From Trichomonas vaginalis G3 (Eukaryota; Parabasalia; Trichomonadida; Trichomonadidae): a stretch of DNA of 64,000 nt. The position numbers were made by a program, and so were the translations under genes. Positions 19,924 to 30,349 of the stretch are shown piece after piece (the stretch's first letter is position 1; every line of letters starts with the position of its first letter). The DNA lies in the NCBI RefSeq assembly GCF_026262505.1, contig NC_067208.1, positions 16,191,962 to 16,255,961 on the forward strand. The letters run 5' to 3'. Below the pieces are notes generated by a model, which had not been told where the DNA came from, did no database searches, and worked only from the letters and a program-made list of their open reading frames with translations.

Positions 19924-21204
19924 ATGAATAATTCTGAGGTTGACTCATTTGGTAACCCAGTGGAAACAACCCAACAAAATGAGATTCAGCAACAACCTGC
20001 AGATAATATTGAGCCAGTTGAAACCAGCAGTTCTGAGAAAAAATGGAAAATTATTAATTATATTGGAATGTTACTCATAGGATTAATTAATAACCTTCCA
20101 TATTGGGTTGCATATGCTAACACACAAGCAATTTGCACTCATTTCAATAAAGATGGTTATATTGGTGCTGTATCTTGGGGAATCGTTATTTTATCAATCT
20201 TTGCAACACTCGGAAATGCATTTCTTACAAGTAAAAATGTTTCTTACAATATCAGATCGATAATAAATGGAGCTTTTATGTTTGTTGGACTTATCGGTAC
20301 AGCTGTTGCTCCAAATATCTTTGTAGCTATCTTATTTATAGCATTTGTCGGTGTTTCTTCCGACTTTGGAGAAGGCGTTATGCTTGGTTACTTTGCATCA
20401 CTAGATAATGACGCTTTACTTGGTGCCTGGGGTATTGGAACCGGAATTTCAGGTGTTTTCGGTGCAGGGTACTCTCTTATTTGCCAAAAATTCAAAGTAT
20501 CGTATTTCCTATCTTTCATTTGCATGTCTCCAACAGGAATTTTATATCCATTGATCTTTATTCTCATGCTAAAGAATCCAAATACAGCTACAAAAGTTCC
20601 TGAACAAGAGGAACCAGAGAAATTAGAAGATATCGAACAAAACGACGCAGCTATTGACAAACAAGATGAAGAAGAGAAAGTTCCATTCTGTTCATGCTCA
20701 AATTGGTACAAATCTCTTCGTTTCATTCTCAACAACCTCGCAATGTTTTGTTTCCAATACATTTCTCTTATTGGATTAACAGATTGCTCAATGACAAAGA
20801 AGCAGAAAGTCGACGAACCTTTCATATTTGGCTACTTCTCAATCTGCTACCAATGCGGTGGCTTGATCGGTCGCTCAATTAAAAAATGGTTCTTAATTAA
20901 GAAATTAGAAATCACAACAGTGATAACAGGATGCCTATTTGTGATTATGCTTGTCAATGCAATTGTCGTGTTCATTGCGCCAATCTATATGCTGATTCCT
21001 CTGTTTTTAATCGGATTCTTCGGAGCAATCAGTTACATGTCCGTGTTTGCAGTCATTATGGAAGTTCCAAATACAACACAGAAAGAGCGCGAGATCATTA
21101 CAAACTACGCTTCCGTTTTTATCGGAGGATCAATTCAAGTTTCGTCGCTCATCACTCTGCTACTGCAAAATGTTATTATAAAGAAACAATGCAGTAGAGA
21201 ATAA
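19924..21204 (+). CDS. CLN3/battenin-like multi-span membrane protein
   Basis: The 426-residue protein has a charged N-terminus (about 40 residues), then about ten hydrophobic spans with a hydrophilic loop near residues 220-258. Two segments recall the CLN3 family: GLINNLPYWVAYANTQ in the first span and SSDFGEGVMLGYFASL...WGIGTGISGVFGAG in the middle, where CLN3 has a GLGE and a GTGGAG-type motif. CLN3 proteins sit in lysosome/vacuole membranes. Alternative: another major-facilitator member such as a nucleoside transporter. Confidence 0.6.
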   Translation: MNNSEVDSFGNPVETTQQNEIQQQPADNIEPVETSSSEKKWKIINYIGMLLIGLINNLPYWVAYANTQAICTHFNKDGYIGAVSWGIVILSIFATLGNAFLTSKNVSYNIRSIINGAFMFVGLIGTAVAPNIFVAILFIAFVGVSSDFGEGVMLGYFASLDNDALLGAWGIGTGISGVFGAGYSLICQKFKVSYFLSFICMSPTGILYPLIFILMLKNPNTATKVPEQEEPEKLEDIEQNDAAIDKQDEEEKVPFCSCSNWYKSLRFILNNLAMFCFQYISLIGLTDCSMTKKQKVDEPFIFGYFSICYQCGGLIGRSIKKWFLIKKLEITTVITGCLFVIMLVNAIVVFIAPIYMLIPLFLIGFFGAISYMSVFAVIMEVPNTTQKEREIITNYASVFIGGSIQVSSLITLLLQNVIIKKQCSRE

Positions 21205-21556
21205 CTGTGTTTATATTATAAAGATTTTTTAGAGCTTTTTTTTAATAAAGTGCACTTTGGAAAAAAAATTTCATCATGCCAAAATATTCAAATTTTTTGG
21301 GCATCATGACGTAAACCATTGAAAATTGCCGTTAATAAGATTTCGTAAAACAATTGAAAATTGTGACTTATCTTTTGGCATCGGGATTGATCGGGAAATT
21401 GGGATCAACTCATTCAATTTTATCCCGATTAATCGGGATAGATTTCAATACTTTACGGATCGGAATGATTTTAGGTGAAGTGAAAATTTAAAAAATTCAT
21501 ATCTTTCTTTATATTTGTTTCTAAGGGTATTCATTTATATTAGCTATCATTTATTA
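21205..21556. other. Spacer with ATCCCGATTAATCGGGAT palindrome
   Basis: The spacer after the CLN3-like gene is AT-rich and contains an 18-base perfect palindrome (about 21,422-21,439) preceded by two degenerate copies of TCGGGATTGATCGGGA. No gene is seen. Confidence 0.55.
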
Positions 21557-22337
21557 CTGAAAAATGCGAAAAGAGATTAAACAGAGTGAGAAATTTAAGT
21601 CAGGCTTTACCAAAATTTGATGAAGATGATTTGGAAAGTCCTTTGTCGGAAGATGACTAATTTATTATATTATTTTTTTTATTTTGGTTGAATTAAAGGT
21701 TATTTTTATATTCATTGGATTTTGTATAGAATTGTAATTATAGTTTGAATGGAAACAATAAAACATTATAGTGATATAAGACATCTGAGAAAAAAAAATT
21801 GTAATTTGACTATTTCAATATCATAAACGCATTTCTATTGTTATAAAAGTCTTAAGTGCTTGTGATCAGACAAATCTGTTTTTCAATAAGACATCTGAGA
21901 AAAAAAAATTGTAATTTGACTATTTCAATATCATAAACGCATTTCTATTGTTATAAAAGTCTTAAGTGCTTGTGATCAGACAAATCTGTTTTTCAATAAG
22001 ACATCTTAGAAAAAAAAATTGTAATTTGACTATTTCAATATCATAAACGCATTTCTATTGTTATAAAAGTCTTAAGTGCTTGTGATCAGACAAATCTGTT
22101 TTTCAATAAGACATCTTAGAAAAAAAAATTGTAATTTGACTATTTCAATATCATAAACGCATTTCTATTGTTATAAAAGTCTTAAGTGCTTGTGATCAGA
22201 CAAATCTGTTTTTCAATAAGACATTCTGATTCAAAACTTTAAATTATATCTCTACCTTTCCAAATCATCTTCATCAAATTTTGGTAAAGCCTGACTTAAA
22301 TTTCTCACTCTGTTTAATCTCTTTTCGCATTTTTCAG
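21557..22337. repeat. 82-bp inverted repeat around the tandem array, from the transposase 3' end
   Basis: Bases 21,557-21,638 are the exact reverse complement of 22,256-22,337, which encode the last residues of the MULE-like transposase (NRVRNLSQALPKFDEDDL). The left arm continues in frame as ESPLSEDD and a stop, whereas the gene copy ends ER and stop. The arms flank the 4 x 110-bp tandem repeat. Confidence 0.9.
21781..22220. repeat. Tandem array, four units of 110 bp
   Basis: Four almost identical 110-base units start at 21,781, 21,891, 22,001 and 22,111, each beginning ACATCT(G/T)AGAAAAAAAAATTG; a partial fifth start lies at 22,221. Units differ by one base (CTGAG in the first two, CTTAG in the last two), so the array grew by unequal exchange recently. 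Confidence 0.95.
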
Positions 22338-24655
22338 CAATAATTTCAAGTTTGTTCTTCTGTATTTCCTTTTTTGGACGTATGATCCAACTATCGTCAT
22401 CATCGCTATCAACATTATTCTTTTTGGGCATAGCAGGGTTGGAAATTTCTTTGAAATTTTGAACTTCTTCAACTTCTTTGTAAACGTCGCTTTCAGACGA
22501 TATAGGTTCCTCGTCATTGTCTGATTCAGATTTGTCTGTAGTACTTTTCTCGTTTGGAGCATTTGAAATTTTTTTATTTTCAAAAGTCTCGGATTCTGAA
22601 CTTATTGGTGTCTCAAAAGATCCATCTGATAATTCTGGAATAGGATATGGACTCTTTTTACCTTTAGCCTTTACCTCGAAATCATCATCAGAATCATCTG
22701 AGAGAGGTTCATCTGTAACTTCTGAATTTGAACTGCTGTGGTCTGAATTTGAATGAGCCTTCTCAATTTTGCTTGTTTTGCGAGTAATTTTCGAAAATTT
22801 TTCACCAAGATCACCATTAGGCTTTTGTATGTTCTTTTTTCTTGTAAGACAACGATTACTTCTTTGTTTTGGAAATTTGGTTCGGTTAATTTTCGTGATT
22901 CCCTTTTGTTCGATTGAGAATAAATTCTCGGTGAGTAATGTTTTATCGAATTTGTAATTTGATGGATTTGCCATTGATTTGATCACTTGATTAACCACTT
23001 TATTCTGGTCATTTGGGATTTCATTGAGAATCTTCTCATCATTTTGAGAAAACTCACCTGTTTCTGGTGTAAAGTCGATTGAATTCTCGTTTACTTGATT
23101 TGACTGTTGAAATTCTTTAAGTTTGATTTGATTTTTCTTGGAATTTCGATTTGTTTCGGATAAATAATTTGTAATTGCTTTTTTAATATTTGCTGTGGAC
23201 TTTGTATAATTGACAGGATGTTTTGCTGGTTTTGTACTGAGTAATTGTTTATCCAACAAGTGTTTATCGACTTTCATTAAGATTGCAATCATTATTTCGA
23301 GGCTAGGATGGGCATTTTCTAATTCTTTCGAAAGCAAAGAATGGAAGGATTCAAGAGCATTATTTGTGTAGATATCATCCTCTGAATCTAATTGGTTAAT
23401 GAACTCATAATCTTTCTTCCATACTTTTTTATAGTAATTTACGAACGGCTTTGCAATTTCTGAGGATGACTCATCGATTAATTTAAGTATTTGATAAAAT
23501 GAGTCTTTTTCGACGAAAGGTAATGAGGAATAAATTTGGTAAAGTGTAAAAATCTCTTTTGGTATCTCTTGTTTCGGGTATAATTCTTTTATTTTGCGAA
23601 TTAATGCTTGGCGATAATGAAATAAGCAGCCAGTAACCTTTGCGTTTGGACAAAATAATTTAATGGATTTGTAAAGTGCGATTTCAAAATCTACGTAAAC
23701 AGTTTTGAAATTGTTGAACCCAATTATTGAAATTAATGCGGAAAATGCGGTTGTATACGCTTCTGCTGTCCGAGATTTCATAAGAATGTGGACAACAGGA
23801 ATGTATTCATTCGTTGTTTGGTCAAGCACCATTAATGTAAGGAGTTGACCCTTGTCATCGAACTGTCTTGGGACGATTTTAAAGGTACCGTCCAAGAATA
23901 ATTTTGTTGCTGAGTGACAAATTGAGACAGAACGATCATAACCGAAAATTATTATTGGTTCTGGGTAAAACGCGATGTATTTTAGAAAATTTTCGGAATT
24001 TTGTTTGGTAATTGAAAGAATTTGTTCCACAAAATCTGGAATAACCAAATTATGTGGATAAAACTCTTTGTATAATGTGCGTGGTAAATTTTCTGGTATT
24101 TTTGGAGGCCTTTCAAGTTTTGTTGCCTCAGAAAGTAAATATGATAATATTTGCGCTTCTGAAGTTAACGGTTGTATTGAATGGTGTTCACGTGTAATTT
24201 GCATTAGATCCCTAATTTTTGTTTCTTCTTCAATATCTCTAAAAACTGTACCTTTTGGTGTGCATGAATGCTCACCACTGAGAGGTTCGATTTTTGGAAT
24301 TTGATTTGGGTACAGTGTCACTTTTATTTTGTAATTGCAGCTTCCTTCGCATTTGTAAACGATTGAATATGAATGTTCGGTGCCGGATGAATCAATTTTG
24401 TGAAATTTATAGGGAGGACTAATATAATATTGTGTGTAAACGTTTTTATCGCAATCTCTGAGTTGAATTGTGCAAGCACGCTTTAAATAATTCCATACGT
24501 GCTTTCTTAAATTTTTTGAATAATTTGGAAAGTGTAAATTTAAAAATTGATTCAGAAATTCATGCTTATTCGTAGCATCTTTTTGATATATGATAGCTGC
24601 TCCATTCAGATCTGAGGCTGAGAAAAATGAAAAGTACGAGGAGGCATATGATTGT
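22252..24655 (-). CDS. Mutator-like (MULE) transposase, 5' end without ATG
   Basis: The frame is open from about 24,655 to 22,252 (about 800 codons), but there is no ATG ahead of the conserved part; upstream is a stop. Residues resembling the MULE DDE core are FLDGTFKIVP, VYVDFEIAL, then the C-x2-H pair in GCLFHYRQAL, and the Glu in NALESFHSLL. The N-terminal part has spaced Cys/His (RKHVWNY, RACTIQLRDC, YKCEGSCNY) that may form a zinc-binding DNA-contact module. The C-terminal 250 residues are acidic and serine-rich (SDDSDDDFEV, NVDSDDDDSW). The role would be cut-and-paste transposition. No terminal inverted repeats were identified, so the copy may be immobile. Confidence 0.75.
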
Positions 24656-25135
24656 CAAAATTTTATAAGTTATATAATAGTGATCTGCACTATTAAGAGG
24701 AGTTTTTTCATTACTATTTTTTTCAGATTTCTTTACTTTTTCTGAAATTTAATTATAATTGGATGTTATACTTCAATTCCTTAGTTGATAATAAAAGAAC
24801 ATAATATATGATCTTTGTTTCATTATTTAATTTTGTTCTATTTCCTTTATTTGACGAGAAAAATGAAAATTGTTTTCGAAAAACTCCAAAAAAATTAGAG
24901 AAAACCGAATTTGTCTTGAAAAATTAATGATATTAAGCTCATTTTTGAAATTTTTTAAAAATTTTGGTGATTATTCACAATGTCAAAATTGAAATTTATC
25001 TAAGAAGGATGCAAATCTCATAATTTAAGGAAACAATTCATATATTTTGAAGGAGTGGAATAAAATTTTAGGCATTTACGATATTATTTTAGAAATTAAA
25101 CTGATATATGAGAAAATCTAAATTTAGCAATTCTG
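24656..25135. other. AT-rich spacer
   Basis: Between the transposase frame and the next gene; no gene or convincing transposon terminus seen. Confidence 0.55.
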
Positions 25136-25140
25136 TCACT
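25136..25140 (+). promoter_or_regulatory. Initiator-like TCACT
   Basis: TCACTTTTTT lies 15 bases before the ATG at 25,151 and fits the T. vaginalis initiator both in sequence and distance. Confidence 0.5.
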
Positions 25141-25150
25141 TTTTTAAAAT

Positions 25151-25855
25151 ATGGATAATATTCTTCCATTTATTGTGAAAATTCTTTCCCAACCATTCTC
25201 TAAAGAAGAATTTAATCAATTTATGGATGCAATCTGGGAGATTAAAGAAGATCAAACTGCTGAGGTCTTATTTCATATATGCAATCAGTTTTCATATCTT
25301 CAATTTTTTAATAATTTACCATCAAGTTATATTCAAACCGATAATGAATTCGAATTCATTGGATTTTTATGCAATGATCAAAGAATTCTAGACGAATTTA
25401 TAAATTCCTCATTTCTCAATAACTTTTCGTTTAATTTATTCTACAAATTTGACACTAATATTCAGAATGGAATAATTCAATCGTTTAATTCACAAATAAA
25501 AGAAGAATCAGACAAATTCAAAATAATAAATCTAATTATTAACGAAATACCAAAAAATTGCGTGATATCCGAAATACTATTATCATTTATAAATACACAC
25601 AGGGAGTTTTTGCTTCCATCAAGAGCTGCGGAAATTTTTATAAACGTTATTTCAAATCTTAGTGATGAGACAAGTTACAATGAAGAAAACGTTATTAATA
25701 TTTACAATATGTTGACGAGAGAATGTGACAAATTACTAATTGAAAATGAAAAATCAATACAAGAAATATTTTCAAACAAACAGGCAATATCAAAGAAAAT
25801 TCATTTAAGGGTGCGCCCGGGAGGATCATGTAAACTTCAGAATTTAGAACCTTAA
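25151..25855 (+). pseudogene. Unknown host helical protein, interrupted by a TTAA transposon
   Basis: The frame encodes a hydrophobic/helical protein (MDNILPFIVKILSQPFSKEEF... FINVISNLSDETSYNEENV) for about 219 codons up to 25,808, then runs into the inserted element and stops at 25,855. It has the look of the N-terminal domain of a trichomonad repeat protein but I cannot name it. After removing the element the reading frame does not continue directly into the ORF at 26,465, so the gene also has a frame change or the two parts belong to different genes. Confidence 0.55.
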
Positions 25856-26465
25856 TTTTTAAGCAATAACTTGGTACCTAAATAGGTAGGAAAACTCTAA
25901 AAATATCAAAAAATACAACTTGGCTCCATAATAATCCTGTCATGGTGGCTGTTTGTATCCCCTAGTATTTTCCTCTTGAATCTCTTTTTCTGTCGAAATT
26001 AAATTCAAATCTCAGAAGTAGAAGTGAATAATCGGCTTATTACTGCTATTATACGAATAAATAAATTCATTATATTATTTTTATTTACATAATATCTGTT
26101 TGAAGTCCATAATTCTATAAATTTTTCTTCAAAAACATTACAATCTTGATAGTTTTGATGCTATATCAGATGCCCATTCTTTTTGATACTCAACATTAAA
26201 CATAAAACTTAGCCGTTAAGGCTCTTCTGAAAATATTTTTTTTCCGAAAAATTTTCGAAAAAAATCAAAAAAATTAAAAATCCCCGAATCTGCAGGGATT
26301 TTAAAAAATTCTTTTTAGTAAAACTTAAGGATATTGTATCAGATATATTGGTATGGGCAAATTCAATTTTAATCCAATATTCATCGAGATATTAAGTTAA
26401 CGAAGCTTTCCAAATTGAGAGGGTAATCCTCCTCCTCTCAAATAAACGTACATGCGGGTGCACCC
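25809..26465. mobile_element. 657-bp non-autonomous DNA transposon with TTAA duplications
   Basis: The segment starts GGGTGCGCCCG and ends, read in reverse, GGGTGCACCCG, followed on both arms by a CATGTA(A/C) word a few bases inside. It is flanked on each side by TTAA (25,805-25,808 and 26,466-26,469), the target-site duplication of piggyBac-type elements. It has no coding capacity and contains an internal AAAATCCC...GGGATTTT hairpin near 26,277-26,303. A TA duplication with one longer terminus cannot be excluded. Confidence 0.7.
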
Positions 26466-26830
26466 TTAATGGGTTATACGATTTTAAACCCATTGCTTTT
26501 GCATTTGATAATAAATTAATTGAAAATGCAAAAATTTGGGAATTAATTCCAGATATTGAATATATAACGAATATAACTAATAAATGGTTCAAACGAATTC
26601 CAACCACAAAAGTTCTTTGTAAATTAATGATCAAAACCGAGGCCAAAGAATTTCATGAATTTACATATCATCCAAATAAAGTTTCAGAACTAGAAAATGA
26701 AAAACTTCAGAAAAAATTAAACGATAGACTTTCAAATGATCGTATTGAAAAAATAAATAAACTAGCAGAAGTTGCATTTAATAATGAAATATTTGATGAA
26801 TATAACCTTGAACTCAGTGATGGGCTTTAA
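26465..26830 (+). pseudogene. C-terminal ORF fragment after the TTAA element
   Basis: A 121-codon open stretch without its own early ATG begins right at the transposon edge (LYDFKPIAFAFDNKLIENAK) and ends NLELSDGL at 26,830. The later part is coiled-coil-like and charged. It may be the 3' part of the gene at 25,151 in a shifted frame, or the left-most remnant of Maverick B. Its stop overlaps the GC-rich motif GGACCCGGGCTC at the edge of Maverick B. Confidence 0.45.
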
Positions 26831-27207
26831 GGACCCGGGCTCAACGAGTCATGATTTATGAAATCAATAATTTGATTTATTCTTTCTTCAATCTCTTCTA
26901 TTCTTTTTGTTAAATCATCTATTTTCATTAATGAGGTGATTCTTGATTGAGGAATAGATTTCAAACTAACCACTCCTTTTATTTTTGAAATTTTGAATCC
27001 ATCAACTTTAAACATTTTATTCAATTTACACGTTGTCAATTCTTCAAATAATTTTTTATTATTAGCATAATAGTCATTAAATTCTTCAACAGATGAAAAA
27101 ATTTTTATTTCAGTAATTGGTTTAACAACGTTTATTTTTTGTTGAACATTTTCACTTTCATTTATTTCTTCCTCCTCTGTTTCATTTATTTTTAAAATTG
27201 GTTTCAT
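26827..27207 (-). CDS. Unknown Maverick B protein with coiled coil
   Basis: The 126-residue acidic protein (MKPILKINETEEEEINESENV) ends in a coiled coil, LTKRIEEIEERINQIIDFI, and the last residues SLSPGP are read from the GC-rich motif at 26,830-26,850, so its natural C-terminus has probably been changed by that insertion. No family recognised. The leader TTATTTTAATGATAAATG matches the other genes of this element. Confidence 0.55.
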   Translation of the reverse strand: MKPILKINETEEEEINESENVQQKINVVKPITEIKIFSSVEEFNDYYANNKKLFEELTTCKLNKMFKVDGFKISKIKGVVSLKSIPQSRITSLMKIDDLTKRIEEIEERINQIIDFINHDSLSPGP

Positions 27208-27272
27208 TTATCATTAAATAAAATTAGAATATAAGTGATGAAATATATTTTTTAATTAATATTAAATCAGAA

Positions 27273-27508
27273 ATGGCTGCAGGATTCTTTAAAAAATTAT
27301 GGGAAGGAATTAAGAAAGCTGCAGGTTGGGTTCATAAAAATATTATTAAACCCGTTGCAAACTTTTTGGCACCAGTAGCGAAACGGCAGGAACTATCATA
27401 GGTGGAGTATTAGGTACTAAAGCAGGTAATCCGGCGATGGGAGCACAAGCAGGTAACGCAATTGGTGGAATAGCTGAAGGAATACTTAATAAAATAGGGG
27501 GTAGATAG
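27273..27508 (+). pseudogene. Glycine-zipper membrane-active candidate, one frameshift
   Basis: Starts MAAGFFKKLWEGIKKAAGWVHKNIIKPVANFLAP, shifts frame near 27,382 and continues TAGTIIGGVLGTKAGNPAMGAQAGNAIGG to a stop at 27,508. An amphipathic helix followed by a glycine zipper is typical of small membrane-inserting virion proteins. The gene lies before the capsid gene. A closely related N-terminus (MAAGIFKKLWDKVKRGAH) is encoded convergently at 27,533-27,748. Confidence 0.6.
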
Positions 27509-27532
27509 TGGAAAATAAATAAAATATTATTT

Positions 27533-27748
27533 TTATCTTAGTATCGGTTGAAGTCTTTGATAAACTTTTTCTCCTTTATTTAATATTTCTCTTATTGGGG
27601 CAGCTTTTGGCGTTATTGATTCAGCAACGTCACTAATTGCTTCTTTATTCTTAAATATCCAATTTGCTCCTTTTTTCATTGTTTCCCAAACTTTATGCGC
27701 TCCTCTTTTTACTTTATCCCACAGTTTCTTAAATATACCTGCAGCCAT
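27533..27748 (-). CDS. Amphipathic paralogue MAAGIFKKLW
   Basis: The 71-residue basic protein begins with the same MAAGxFKKLW motif as the convergent neighbour at 27,273, but its C-terminal half is hydrophilic (ISDVAESITPKAAPIREILNKGEKVYQRL) rather than a glycine zipper. The two 3' ends are 25 bases apart. A role as a minor virion protein is inferred from neighbours. Confidence 0.55.
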   Translation of the reverse strand: MAAGIFKKLWDKVKRGAHKVWETMKKGANWIFKNKEAISDVAESITPKAAPIREILNKGEKVYQRLQPILR

Positions 27749-27819
27749 AGTTGATTATTTCATTAAAATTAAAAATTCATTTTCATCTTTTAATTTTGAT
27801 TTTTTATTTATTAATAAAT

Positions 27820-29457
27820 GACGACTAACTATTTAGTGCCAAACACTAACCGATTAATGGAAATGTGTTTCATTCATTCGAAAAGATAAATGAAATATTC
27901 GCAAAGAATGACGGTAGAAGATATTATAGAGAACTTGAAAGTTCATGCTATGACTCTGATACTCCATATTTTGATGATAAACAAACTCATTTAAGAATTA
28001 CAAATCCGGCTCATGATGTGAACCAATTAGGTGACACATATATTAAACGCAAAGTTAAAGCAACTCTAGTTTCAAATAAAGCTTTCACATGTGATGCCGC
28101 TTTTAAATGTATGCGTTTATTCGTTGGTTACAAATCATCAAATCAAAGCTTTAAACAATTAGAAGTAGAAACCGAAAGAGGTGATGCCGGTTATCTTCAG
28201 ATGGATTGCGCCCGTGAATCTTTCGCATTTGCAACATATAAACCAAAATCAGAAAGGAAAGTTAAAAAGTTTGTTCATTCGTTATATAATAATGTTCAAA
28301 AATATGATAACTCAGTATGTGGTAAATATATTGACCCTTCAGAAGTTTTCAAGAAAGCAAATGAAGAAGTTGATGTCACTTTTGATATGATTATTCCGGT
28401 AAATGATTTGTTAGCATTTCAGGCGTTCGATGATTATCCTAAATCAATTGGTGAAATCATTCTTAAATATTATGTTTTCAGGGATACTTTAGTATTTTGT
28501 CAGGTTGACCCGTTAAGAGTTGCTGATTTACAAAATTACGTTTATGAAAAGATAACTGATGAAAATTATGAAAAGATTATGAATCATGTTTATAAATATG
28601 ATCGCAAATTCCGACAAATCGGACTTCCTGCCAAATTAATTACAAGCTTAGCCGCTACATCTGCTGACGCAACAGTTGATGACGTTATTATTTCATGCAC
28701 AAAGATGGAAGTTTTAGAGGATAAATGCATTACACCAGGATACGGTTTAATTGAAGAATCAGTTAAAGCAATACCACGTTTATTCAGTAAGGAAGATCCA
28801 TTCATGATTCCAGCTCAACATATTGACGTTCGTTCACTAAATGGAGGTTGCATCACTCCTGAAGGTATTAGCTCAGATTTCTCATACGCTCTTCATAATG
28901 TTACAGATGTTGTGTTAGCATTTCCGAAGAATGCAATGCAAAGAACAGTTTTAGAAAATCCAACGCTTCGAGGTCTTCAGGTCACTATAGATTCCAGAAA
29001 CTTCCCCGATCAAGCGATGACCACAGTGGGCGACATATTCTTTACACGTATGCTTCAAGCTTCTGATTTAGATGGAGTGAATGAATGCACAGAAGAATAC
29101 GAGGACTCATTAACTAGACCACTGAATGATGATAATGGCACGCCATTAGCTAGAACATGGAAAGACCAAACTTCATTCTTATGCACTATTCCAGTTCAAC
29201 GTGATGGAGCGGGTATATTCTTTGATGGATTAGAAACTTTCAATTCACAAGTTACAGTACAAGTGAAAGCTTATCCAATCATTCAGGGTGAAAATGACAC
29301 TTACTGTTCAAAGGTGACAAATCCTCCTCAGGTTTGGTTTACTAGGACTACGTATTGGACATGGACACCGGATGAAGGTTTGAAATATCATCCAACAGGT
29401 ACACCACCACAGTATAGAAGTTCATATGATGAAATATTGATGAATAGAAATGTTTAA
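27820..29457 (+). CDS. Maverick major capsid protein (double jelly-roll candidate), one early frameshift
   Basis: The long frame (from 27,865) encodes about 530 residues, the size of Polinton major capsid proteins, and the downstream neighbour is the packaging ATPase, as usual in these elements. A likely start at 27,820 (MTTNYLVPNTNRLME) is in another frame and joins the long frame across a single-base change near 27,862. C-terminal blocks such as GLQVTIDSRNFPDQ and FFTRMLQASDLDG resemble conserved capsid segments of T. vaginalis Mavericks as I recall them. The function, building an icosahedral shell, follows from size and synteny. It is the only capsid-sized protein seen in the window. Confidence 0.7.
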
Positions 29458-29481
29458 AATTATAAATTTATTTTTGATTAA

Positions 29482-30309
29482 ATGGATTTAAATTCATCCA
29501 CCCCTTATGAAGAATTAGCAGGAGTATATAATACATACGTAGATGATATGATTAATGAAGCATTGAGTGATAATAGAAATGCTCTATCTAAGGAAAAATT
29601 AATGAAAATTCCATATTCTGAATGTTACTTAAATTCAATCACTGCAGCAATTGGTAAACAAAATAAAGGTAAAACATTAACGATATTAAAACAAATTATC
29701 ATTATTGCTAACACTTCCCCCCATTCACATGTGTTAATTTATATCAACCGTTCAGGTTCACCTTCAGATGATACATTTGAATCTTTAAAACATTTAATCA
29801 AAATTCCAATTATTTATTTATCACAAGAAGAAGCAGAAGATTATTTAAAAAACTTTTTAATGTATAAAGAATTATATAATACAATCAAGAAGCAAGGATT
29901 AGAGGATAAAATTATTGATAAACAACGGGATGAATTATTTGAAACACTTTCTATTTCAAATTTTGATAGAGAATTTTTGCATTCACTCATTTTTCTAGAT
30001 GATGCGGTGAAATCAAAACTAATAACAAATGAGAAATCATATTTTAATCAGTTATTAACTCAATGTCGACACATTCAGTGTTCATTCTTTATGGCTGTTC
30101 AATACTTCAAAGCATTAAGCACAAACATTAAATCAAATCTATCAACACTTTTCATTTTCAGTGGTTTTAGTCGTCAACAGTTGAACGTTATGCTTTATCA
30201 AGTGAATTTACCAATGAGCATTAATGAACTTTGCACACAATATCAGCAATTAGGTGAACATGGAAAAATAATAGTTGATTTAAATAAAGGAAGTGTTAAA
30301 TTTGATTAA
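29482..30309 (+). CDS. A32/FtsK-HerA-type DNA-packaging ATPase
   Basis: The 275-residue protein has Walker A AAIGKQNKGKT near residue 55, a Walker B-type SLIFLDDA near 170, and a following block QCRHIQCSFFMAVQ with the sensor Gln, in the spacing of the A32 family. These ATPases pump genomic DNA into preformed capsids. It follows the capsid gene by 24 bases on the same strand. The element C homologue is at 53,945. Confidence 0.85.
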   Translation: MDLNSSTPYEELAGVYNTYVDDMINEALSDNRNALSKEKLMKIPYSECYLNSITAAIGKQNKGKTLTILKQIIIIANTSPHSHVLIYINRSGSPSDDTFESLKHLIKIPIIYLSQEEAEDYLKNFLMYKELYNTIKKQGLEDKIIDKQRDELFETLSISNFDREFLHSLIFLDDAVKSKLITNEKSYFNQLLTQCRHIQCSFFMAVQYFKALSTNIKSNLSTLFIFSGFSRQQLNVMLYQVNLPMSINELCTQYQQLGEHGKIIVDLNKGSVKFD

Positions 30310-30349
30310 CTTTTTATAATTAATTTTTATTTTTTATTTATAATTAAAC

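Noticed and set aside
21422-21439. ATCCCGATTAATCGGGAT palindrome as the MULE terminus
   Set aside because: No matching sequence was found on the other side of the transposase, and MULE ends are normally long inverted repeats.
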